The notes under the pieces: generated by a model
Databases searched by the model: none
Told to the model about the DNA's origin: nothing
The model's input: only the letters and a program-made list of their open reading frames with translations
Position numbers and translations under genes: made by a program
DNA from: an uncultured Bacilli bacterium
GTDB taxonomy: Bacteria; Bacillota_I; Bacilli_A; RF39; UBA660
Assembly (NCBI GenBank): GCA_947628325.1
Contig: CANQZL010000027.1
Location: 1 to 12,155, forward strand
DNA: 12,155 nt
Direction of reading: 5' to 3'
Part shown: positions 5,959-12,155 of the stretch, piece by piece
How positions within the stretch are numbered: position 1 is the first letter of the stretch
How the letters are laid out: every line of letters starts with the position of its first letter

Positions 5959-8463
5959 TTATCTAGTTTTAGCATTAGCTTCATAGTATCCAGTCATATC
6001 AACTCCCCAATAACCAGATAAATTAAAGGAACGTCTTGTAAATAATACACCATAATCTCCACCACTTGCTTCAGCACAAATATAACTATGAGAAGATTCA
6101 TCAATACCAATAACTAGAACAACGTGATGGCTGGATTCTAATAAATCTCCAGGCTGTAGAACAGCTGAATTACTTAAGCTTACTCTTCTTGCTCCACTAA
6201 GATTTTGGAAATTACCAGCTAAGTTTTGACGGACATTAAAGCCTCCATTATTGATAGCCCATGGTACGAAACCTGAACAGTCAAGTCCACAATAGTTATA
6301 TGAACGATTATTTGCATAAGTATGACAAGCAGTACTTCCCCAGTTTCCTTTAGCACCTGTTGCTATGCCATCACCATGACCTCCACCCCAATAGTAAGGT
6401 ACTTTAACATTAAATTGATCACCTAATTCACCAATTAAAGTTACAGCAGCAGCAACTGTTCCAGCTCTGGTACCATAACCTGCTTTATCAACATTTTTAG
6501 CTATTAAGGCATTAAATTCTTCTAAACTTGAACCATTTTTTTGTAAGAATGTTTCTAATGGTTCATGTAAAATAGTATCTCCATCGGAACTCAAGGTGTA
6601 ATCTCCATAATCAATATTTCCTATATTTCCACTTGTACAATTTGCTTGATAAATATGTCCACCATTAACATTAAAATGAGTACTTAAAATATCATCATAT
6701 TTCATGCCTTGGTTGGCCATAGCTCGCCAAGCTTGTTGATCGTCATCTACATAGCCGGTATAGACAACTTGATTTGAAGAATCTACTAAAACAGCTCCTT
6801 TAACTTCATTAGCAACTGATATCAATTTTTCTTTTAATTCTTCACTAGGTTTTGCTTTCCATACGTAAGCTCCAGCATCACCTTCATGAACTTCTGGTCC
6901 TACTAAAGCTGGTTCATCTCCTCTAGTTTTACGATAACAGTCTTTGTCAATATCACAATAAACTTGGTCATTTGTACAAGCACGCATTCTAATTTTGCCT
7001 GTATTAGGATTATAGCCATAAAAGCAGTCATCTGGGTGACTAGGACACATTGCTCGATTTCGCATTAAAGCAAAATTTCTAGCTGCAACTATTTGAGATT
7101 TATATAATTCTGGATTATTGACAGATTCATAACCTACTTCTGATACTGTTATACCAATAACATATTTTTCAAAGTCAATGGTTTCTAATACTGTATAGTT
7201 ATCACTTTTAGCATCACAATTAACAAGTTCAACTTGAACTCCTTCTAAAGTTACGGGACCAGAATCTAAAATCCCATTTAATTCATAGGTACAAACACCA
7301 TTTCCTCCACCATTTAAATCACTATCTAAGCCGACTAATAGAAGGAATAGGAAAAAAATTGCAACAATTAAAGCACATAAAACCATAGGATTTCTCATTA
7401 AAAACTTAATGATGCTGCTACTATTAAATCCCATATTTGAAGAGAAGGAATTATCTTTTCTTTCGTCTTCTTTACCATTACCTTTAGAGGCACTTGTTTT
7501 ATTTCTCCCATTAAGTAAACTACTAAATGGATTTTTTAAACTTGGTTTGGATTTTTCTTTTTCGTCATGTTGATCCTTATCTTCTTTTTTAGTTGAACTA
7601 CTATCTTCTTCAGTACCAGATTTCATTTTATTTGAATGATCAAAAGTTTTTTTTGCATTATCTGTATTTGCTCCTTGAGTGGTACTTTGTCTAGTTCTTA
7701 TAGCTCCATAACCATTCCCTACTTGAGGTTGACCTTGCTCAGGTGTTTCTTTATTATTAGTGTCATCAATGGATGGAGTTTGTCTATTTACTTGATTATT
7801 ATCGCTATTTTCTCCCATACTTTGATTAGGTTTAGGAGCTTCTGGATTCAATTCAGATTCGTCTTTTTTCTGATTATCATCAATATTGGGATTATCATTA
7901 TTTTCTTCAGGGGATTTTTCAGGATTTGGCTTACTTTCATCATCTAAGCCTTTTTTATCATCTAAAGACTGTTCTGGTGTTTGGTTTGGCATTGCTGAAT
8001 TATTAGGAAACTGATTAGGGTTATCTTGATTGCTACTAACTTCAGAACTTTGAGATTGATTTGTAGGTTCTGGTGCATTTCCATAATCTTTATCAATATC
8101 AGGAGCTGATTCTCTATAACTTTGAGAGGAACTTTCTGAAGAAGAAGGTTCTTTATCACTTGGACTACTATCTTTCTTATCAAGCCCTGGTTTATTTGGT
8201 AAACCTTTTGAAGATGTAGAACTTCTATCAAAATTATCACTAGGTAGTACATCTTGTGTATTGTAACCAATAGCAGATGATTTATCTACTGGATTTTTTA
8301 CAACAGAATTATCAGTAGATTGTGGTACTGTTTGGCTTTGAACAGGTCTATCATTTGCTGTTTTTAATTCTTTTGCTCCTGTTAAGTTTCCTAGATTCAT
8401 TTTATTTGGATCTAATTCAACACTTGCTGTTCCTTTAATACTATTTTTTGAATCTTCTGCCAT
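5959..8463 (-). CDS. Membrane-anchored SpoIID plus NlpC/P60 cell-wall hydrolase of the T4SS
   Basis: An 834-residue protein that should cut peptidoglycan to let the secretion channel through. Residues 1-350 are a low-complexity cytoplasmic region rich in Ser, Asn, Pro, Asp and Lys. One membrane helix (about 358-378) leads to the outside. Residues about 425-600 form a SpoIID/LytB-type domain: FEKYVIGITVSEV with Glu442 at the position of the known catalytic Glu, then YKSQIVAARNFAL. SpoIID enzymes are lytic transglycosylases. Residues about 655-830 form an NlpC/P60 peptidase: YYWGGG, nucleophile Cys729 in LDCSGFV, PGDLLESSHHVVLVIG with His780. Other conjugative systems carry bifunctional hydrolases (Tn916 CwlT, C. 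difficile CD1108 family), but those pair the peptidase with a lysozyme-like domain. The extracellular half holds twelve Cys, five of them between 473 and 509. The ATG is preceded by GGTGGTGG and its own promoter. Confidence 0.9.
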   Translation of the reverse strand: MAEDSKNSIKGTASVELDPNKMNLGNLTGAKELKTANDRPVQSQTVPQSTDNSVVKNPVDKSSAIGYNTQDVLPSDNFDRSSTSSKGLPNKPGLDKKDSSPSDKEPSSSESSSQSYRESAPDIDKDYGNAPEPTNQSQSSEVSSNQDNPNQFPNNSAMPNQTPEQSLDDKKGLDDESKPNPEKSPEENNDNPNIDDNQKKDESELNPEAPKPNQSMGENSDNNQVNRQTPSIDDTNNKETPEQGQPQVGNGYGAIRTRQSTTQGANTDNAKKTFDHSNKMKSGTEEDSSSTKKEDKDQHDEKEKSKPSLKNPFSSLLNGRNKTSASKGNGKEDERKDNSFSSNMGFNSSSIIKFLMRNPMVLCALIVAIFFLFLLLVGLDSDLNGGGNGVCTYELNGILDSGPVTLEGVQVELVNCDAKSDNYTVLETIDFEKYVIGITVSEVGYESVNNPELYKSQIVAARNFALMRNRAMCPSHPDDCFYGYNPNTGKIRMRACTNDQVYCDIDKDCYRKTRGDEPALVGPEVHEGDAGAYVWKAKPSEELKEKLISVANEVKGAVLVDSSNQVVYTGYVDDDQQAWRAMANQGMKYDDILSTHFNVNGGHIYQANCTSGNIGNIDYGDYTLSSDGDTILHEPLETFLQKNGSSLEEFNALIAKNVDKAGYGTRAGTVAAAVTLIGELGDQFNVKVPYYWGGGHGDGIATGAKGNWGSTACHTYANNRSYNYCGLDCSGFVPWAINNGGFNVRQNLAGNFQNLSGARRVSLSNSAVLQPGDLLESSHHVVLVIGIDESSHSYICAEASGGDYGVLFTRRSFNLSGYWGVDMTGYYEANAKTR

Positions 8464-8486
8464 TTTACCACCACCAAACTATAAAA

Positions 8487-8507
8487 ATTATATCATAAAT
8501 AGGTCAA
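8487..8507 (-). promoter_or_regulatory. Extended -10 promoter of the hydrolase-lipoprotein-virD4 unit
   Basis: On the minus strand TGA-TATAAT (8495-8487) is an extended -10 element. A TTGACC (8507-8502) lies too close to serve this -10, but has an 18-base spacing to a weaker TATAGT further on, so two overlapping promoters are possible. The site lies between a terminator and the ATG at 8463, giving a leader under 20 bases that contains the GGTGGTGG ribosome site. Confidence 0.55.
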
Positions 8508-8533
8508 ATTAAAAAGCCGATAAAATCGACTTT
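8505..8533 (-). terminator. Rho-independent terminator after virB4
   Basis: On the minus strand AAAGTCGAT (8533-8525) pairs with ATCGGCTTT (8521-8513), a 9 bp stem with one G-T pair and a TTT loop, followed by a short T run. It lies just after the virB4 stop at 8545 and splits the T4SS block into two units. The short T run suggests partial read-through. Confidence 0.75.
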
Positions 8534-8544
8534 TATAAATTGTA

Positions 8545-10329
8545 TTATAGTCCTCCACCAGACCCAAATGAATCTAGTTCTTCTTGAGTACATAATACTC
8601 TAACACGCATACGTCTACTGCCACAAACGAATAAAGCATCTCCTTGGTTATAATATTTAATACTATCCATTTCACTTTCATTTAAATCTATAAGTAGACT
8701 TAAATCTTCTACTGCTTGTTTTTTCAAATTCATTACTAAATAGTATGACGCATTATCAAAAATAGCTTTACCATGAACAATTAAATTAGGAGCAGCAAAG
8801 TCAGTAGGTTGTTGAGTTATAATAATTGTTCCAGTGTTATATTTACGAGCACGTCTTTGCATTTGGGCTAGGAATTCTGCTCCAAGTTCATTTCTTGTAG
8901 ATAATAAAACATGAGCTTCATCAACACACAATACTGTTGTTGTATCTTTATCTAGAGATAATCCCCAAGCAAATTTTAATATATTGAAGAATAATGCATT
9001 ACGAATATTTTCGTCACTATTCATTAATTCTTTTATATTGAAGACTATTATATTACTATCTATATTTAAAGTAGTATGACCACAGAAGTAATATCTTAAT
9101 TCTTTAGTTAAAGGTCTAATTTTAAGTTCTAGTCTTTCCATAACATCTCTTTCACGAGTTTTATCTGGCATAGATAATAAACGACCTTTTATTGTAGCAT
9201 ATACATCATCAAATGTTGGAAAGTCTTCAGGATGAAGTAATGAGAAATCTGTATCAAAATCTATTTTATATCTTTTATAGGTATCTTGCACTACTTCACT
9301 AAACATTGCTAAAACATCTTCTTCTATACTTGGATAATAGTATTTCATGAAGGCTTTTAATGATTGTAAAGCACGTGTTAAGACAGTATACCCTAATCCT
9401 TGTTCAAGTTCTTCAGTATCAGCATCAGGAACTACTTCTAAAGGGTTAATCATACCGAAGTCGCCACCTTTACCTAAATCAAGGTAACTACCTCCAACAT
9501 TTTTACACATTTCTTCAAGTTCACCTTCGGGATCAACGCATATAACCTTATAACCATTTCTTATATGACTTCTAATAAGTAATTTGGCTGCTGTTGATTT
9601 ACCACTACCAGAAGTACCTAGAATAATAATGTTGGCATTATTTCTATTATGTTCTTTTTTTATTTTAAATAGGAATTGGTTAAATAGAATTACCCCTCCT
9701 GAGAAATCAACTCCAAGCAATGTTGAATCTCCAGGATCTTTTATACTATCAAAAACAAAGGGATACATAGCTGCTATAGTGATAGAAGGTATTGGGGTAC
9801 CAATTCTGTTTTCAATATCTTGTTTAGGAAAGATAGGTATTATAGATTTTAAAACCTTTTCTTGTTCAAACATTAAAGGAATTGCCTGCATTCCTAAAGC
9901 ATCAATATAACTACGAACTTGCATTTTTTTCATTTCTAGTTCTTCAGCACTATCAGCAGTTATCATAACATGTAATTGAAAATCAAATATTCTAGCTTGA
10001 GTAGCAGCAAGCATTGAAATAAAACTTTCTAATGACTCATAATCTTGTCTTATTCTTTCTTGAATAGTTTGATCATGTTCTGATTGATAACGAGTTTTTA
10101 AATCAGCTATTTCTTTATTTAACATACTTTGTAAGGTTGAAAATTCTATTGGAATGTGTTTAGCTACTATTTTTACTCCAGAAATATTAGTTAAGTTTGC
10201 TAAAAAACCAGGATTAATAAATTTGGGATAACTTATAGCTGTTAAAATTGTTGCATATTTACCGCTTATTATAAATTCCATAGGTTTAAATTGTAAACCT
10301 TTTGGAGCTATTTCACTTTTTATATTCAT
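8545..10329 (-). CDS. virB4: VirB4-type T4SS ATPase
   Basis: A 594-residue traffic ATPase, the motor that assembles the channel and powers transfer at the cytoplasmic membrane. The N-terminal domain (about 1-230) begins IAPKGLQFKPMEFIISGKYA, a pattern I associate with the CD1110-type VirB4 proteins of Gram-positive conjugative elements. Walker A is GTSGSGKST (238-246), followed by CVDPEGELEEM (264-274) and INPLEVVPD, which are family hallmarks. Walker B is VLCVDEAH (466-473) and the following TQQPTDF motif (505-511) is typical. The C-terminus ends in a Gly-rich tip. Its ATG overlaps the stop of the preceding gene in TAATG, which implies coupled translation, helped by GGTGAGAG just upstream. 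A terminator follows directly. Confidence 0.93.
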   Translation of the reverse strand: MNIKSEIAPKGLQFKPMEFIISGKYATILTAISYPKFINPGFLANLTNISGVKIVAKHIPIEFSTLQSMLNKEIADLKTRYQSEHDQTIQERIRQDYESLESFISMLAATQARIFDFQLHVMITADSAEELEMKKMQVRSYIDALGMQAIPLMFEQEKVLKSIIPIFPKQDIENRIGTPIPSITIAAMYPFVFDSIKDPGDSTLLGVDFSGGVILFNQFLFKIKKEHNRNNANIIILGTSGSGKSTAAKLLIRSHIRNGYKVICVDPEGELEEMCKNVGGSYLDLGKGGDFGMINPLEVVPDADTEELEQGLGYTVLTRALQSLKAFMKYYYPSIEEDVLAMFSEVVQDTYKRYKIDFDTDFSLLHPEDFPTFDDVYATIKGRLLSMPDKTRERDVMERLELKIRPLTKELRYYFCGHTTLNIDSNIIVFNIKELMNSDENIRNALFFNILKFAWGLSLDKDTTTVLCVDEAHVLLSTRNELGAEFLAQMQRRARKYNTGTIIITQQPTDFAAPNLIVHGKAIFDNASYYLVMNLKKQAVEDLSLLIDLNESEMDSIKYYNQGDALFVCGSRRMRVRVLCTQEELDSFGSGGGL

Positions 10330-10934
10330 TATACTCTCACCGTCCCAAATGTTGTCGTCATTCCCCCGTTTAAGAAATTGTCTAAAATCATTCTTAAATC
10401 AGCGTTTGAGACTTGTGTTGAATTAATAGTAGCATTGGCTAAACCAGCTATTAAGTTATGGATTCTTTTTTGAATTACTTCTAATCTTTTTTCTTTGAAA
10501 AGAATAAAGTATTCTGTATCAACAACATTATATTCAGCTCCCATAAAGGCATTTGCTTTATTAATATCTTGCATAATTAATTTCCTTGTAACACCATTTG
10601 TACTTCTTTGATATAAAAGTTGTAATTGTGATAAATAAAGATTTATATCAACAGGTCTATCAGCTACAACTAACCAAAATTCATAATCTATCATATTATA
10701 AAAATTTTGAAGTTCGAATATAACATTATCTCTTTCACCGGCATCTAAGATAAAAATATTTTTTGGAGATACTTTTATTCCTGTTACATAGTAACCATTA
10801 TCTAAACGTATCATTCCATTTAAAATATTTTTTATAGGTACCCAATCTTCAGTATATTTGCTTGTTTCTACTGTTGCATTAGCATTAGGTGCTGCATTAT
10901 TGTTTCTTATCTCCAGTGCTGCCATATCTTGCAC
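10329..10934 (-). CDS. TraC-like protein: stand-alone VirB4 N-terminal-type domain
   Basis: A soluble 201-residue protein. After a loose N-terminus (about 1-27), the segment WVPIKNILNGMIRLDNGYYVTGIKVSPKN (31-59) and the following FELQNFYNMIDYEFWLVVADRPVDINLYL match the start of VirB4/TraC N-terminal domains. No Walker motifs are present. Separate TraC-like genes between prgI and virB4 are known in Gram-positive and Patescibacteria T4SS loci, so this is probably a normal gene whose product works with VirB4. The alternative is a virB4 split in two. The GTG at 10934 is chosen because GGAGAGG lies five bases upstream; an ATG at 10925 is possible. The gene overlaps prgI by 38 bases and virB4 by one base. 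Confidence 0.8.
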   Translation of the reverse strand: MQDMAALEIRNNNAAPNANATVETSKYTEDWVPIKNILNGMIRLDNGYYVTGIKVSPKNIFILDAGERDNVIFELQNFYNMIDYEFWLVVADRPVDINLYLSQLQLLYQRSTNGVTRKLIMQDINKANAFMGAEYNVVDTEYFILFKEKRLEVIQKRIHNLIAGLANATINSTQVSNADLRMILDNFLNGGMTTTFGTVRV

Positions 10935-11226
10935 ACCAACCTCTCCAATAATATTTTTTTCTACCTGTATAGAATCTATAAATATTGCCTATTAGCGTCA
11001 TTACGTTATGGTAATGAGGCACTGGTGCAACTAAGAAAGTTGCAATCAGTGCTGGAGACGCTAAACCAAATGTTACAGCTAGATTATTTGATTCTATTGT
11101 TACTAGTAGAATAATTGTAATACCAACACCAGTTAGAAAAACAATTAAATCAAAAGGAGTAAAGAAGCTCAGTATTAATTGCGATTTTTTTGAATTGGCT
11201 GGTATTAGGTATCTATTGTTATCCAT
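10897..11226 (-). CDS. prgI: PrgI/VirB3-family T4SS membrane protein
   Basis: A 109-residue protein with two adjacent membrane helices (about 24-43 and 49-68), then a conserved HYHN (71-74) and RKKYYWRGW (89-97) near the C-terminus. This is the PrgI pattern of Gram-positive conjugation systems, which serve as VirB3 equivalents that dock VirB4 at the inner membrane. It lies immediately before the VirB4 genes, as in other Gram-positive T4SS loci, and 20 bases after the upstream partial gene. The ATG follows AAGGGATG at a slightly long distance. Its last 38 bases overlap the start of the TraC-like gene. Confidence 0.88.
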   Translation of the reverse strand: MDNNRYLIPANSKKSQLILSFFTPFDLIVFLTGVGITIILLVTIESNNLAVTFGLASPALIATFLVAPVPHYHNVMTLIGNIYRFYTGRKKYYWRGWCARYGSTGDKKQ

Positions 11227-11246
11227 ATATCACACATCCCTTCATT

Positions 11247-12155
11247 CTATTTTTTATTTTTTTCTTCTTGTTGTGCTCTTTGTTTTCTATGATCTTCTGC
11301 CCATTTAGCACTTCCTCGTAAAGTTCTATCAGATTGTTCTGCAGCATCTTTAGTATCCGAAATTCTTGAATTCATTTTACCCTCACTACCAACTCTCGAC
11401 ATTTTTTTGACTTTATTACTTTTAGAATCGGACTTTAAAGCTTCCATTAGTTTATCTAGATTGTCAAAAGTTTCAGGTTTAGTTCCACCGCTACTAGTAA
11501 ATTTTGTTTCCTTTTTTCCGTCAGCGGTTTCTGTTGTTACTCTTTTATATTTTTTTCCACCTTCAAGTTCAATTTCAAAATCAACACTATATAAGTCTTT
11601 TAAAAAGTTTTCAAAATCTAATTGTCCAGTTACAACTCCACTTCCAAATTGTTCGCTTAAATATTGAATTGCTTCTTTTTCACCTAATTTGGCACCTTTT
11701 ACTTCTGATAATTTTTTTATTATTTCAGATAAAACCGTTCTTGCCTCAACTGATACGTCATTTTCAAGACCAGTAAGTTCAGCTTCTGCTAATTTTCTAG
11801 TAACAGCCTCTTTTTTTGCCGCTTTAAGACTATTCGCAGCATCAGAACGTTGCTTGTTCAATTTTTGTTCAGCTTCTCTATATTCATCTGAATCAGCATC
11901 AACTACAAAATTTGCACGAGACATATAATTAGGACTAGACGTTGTATTTCTAATTTCATCGTAGTACTTCTTGTGCAAAGAATCCTTATCTTTTTCATAT
12001 AATTGTTTGAATTCATCACTATCTTCATCATAGCTTGGATTTGTGCTTCTAAGGTTTTTAAGTATTTTTTCTTTAACCAGTTCGTCAGCTTTTTTATGAA
12101 CAGCCATATCATAGGCATAGTCTGACACACTTTGTCTAGATAAATCATCGACCCT
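11247..12155 (-). CDS. C-terminal part of a T4SS protein, probably the cytoplasmic tail of a VirB6/TrbL-like protein
   Basis: The frame is open from the window edge (first full codon AGG at 12155) to a TAG at 11249-11247, giving 302 visible codons. A GTG at 12128 could be read as a start, but no SD precedes it and the frame stays open upstream, so I treat the gene as truncated at its 5' end. The visible part is entirely hydrophilic, rich in Lys, Glu, Asp and Ser, with coiled-coil-like stretches (AEQKLNKQRSDAANSLKAAK, and the end EDHRKQRAQQEEKNKK). A possibly globular segment (GEKEAIQYLSEQF to SVDFEIELEGGKKYKR) lies in the middle. No catalytic motif is visible. In comparable Gram-positive loci the polytopic VirB6-like gene lies just before prgI, often with a soluble tail, which is the basis of the call. 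The membrane part, if present, is outside the window. Confidence 0.6.
   Translation of the reverse strand, partial: RVDDLSRQSVSDYAYDMAVHKKADELVKEKILKNLRSTNPSYDEDSDEFKQLYEKDKDSLHKKYYDEIRNTTSSPNYMSRANFVVDADSDEYREAEQKLNKQRSDAANSLKAAKKEAVTRKLAEAELTGLENDVSVEARTVLSEIIKKLSEVKGAKLGEKEAIQYLSEQFGSGVVTGQLDFENFLKDLYSVDFEIELEGGKKYKRVTTETADGKKETKFTSSGGTKPETFDNLDKLMEALKSDSKSNKVKKMSRVGSEGKMNSRISDTKDAAEQSDRTLRGSAKWAEDHRKQRAQQEEKNKK

Noticed and set aside
7636..8270. Open frames on both strands within the disordered arm of the hydrolase gene
   Set aside because: They are shadows of a low-complexity coding region, with no SD and no recognisable domain.
8545..10934. virB4 broken by a recent frameshift
   Set aside because: The junction is a clean TAATG overlap with an SD-like GGTGAGAG, both products are intact, and separate TraC-like genes are known in this position.
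11903..12148. Alternative minus-strand frame beginning ATG at 12148
   Set aside because: It overlaps the longer frame open from the window edge, its product looks like a random shifted translation, and no SD is visible.

Overview
The window is AT-rich DNA (about 30% G+C by eye) in which every gene I can support reads on the minus strand. Trp is encoded by TGG, no gene needs TGA as a sense codon, and Shine-Dalgarno (SD) sequences are of Bacillota type (AAAGGAG, GGGGTGA, GGGTGAT). With a SpoIID-family wall enzyme, a Gram-positive type lipoprotein and Gram-positive type IV secretion (T4SS) components, this suggests a low-GC Bacillota/Bacilli genome. An uncultured gut lineage such as RF39 or Erysipelotrichales is plausible, but I infer that from style only.

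From right to left (the direction of transcription), positions 12155 to 2311 hold a Gram-positive T4SS block. It contains the C-terminal part of a protein open at the window edge (probably the cytoplasmic tail of a VirB6/TrbL-like channel protein), PrgI/VirB3, a stand-alone VirB4 N-terminal-like (TraC-like) protein, the VirB4 ATPase, a terminator, and then a second unit with its own promoter. The second unit holds a large membrane-anchored SpoIID plus NlpC/P60 wall hydrolase, a lipoprotein with a C-terminal membrane helix, and a VirD4/TraG coupling ATPase with a very long disordered acidic tail. It closes with a strong terminator.

Together these genes would supply the motor (VirB4), the substrate receptor (VirD4), the inner-membrane pore (PrgI and the truncated gene) and the tool that opens the peptidoglycan (SpoIID-NlpC/P60). 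No relaxase, integrase or oriT is visible, so conjugation is not shown.

Positions 2287 to 1 hold ordinary chromosomal-style genes: a very small rhodanese, a VTT/TVP38-family membrane protein coupled to rmuC, and the start of a secreted protein cut by the window edge. Two features stand out here. One is a near-consensus promoter placed so close to the VTT gene that its mRNA should be almost leaderless. The other is an rmuC terminator whose hairpin loop carries a run of in-frame stop codons.

There is no gene-free stretch longer than about 120 bases, and I saw no RNA genes, insertion sequences or CRISPR arrays.
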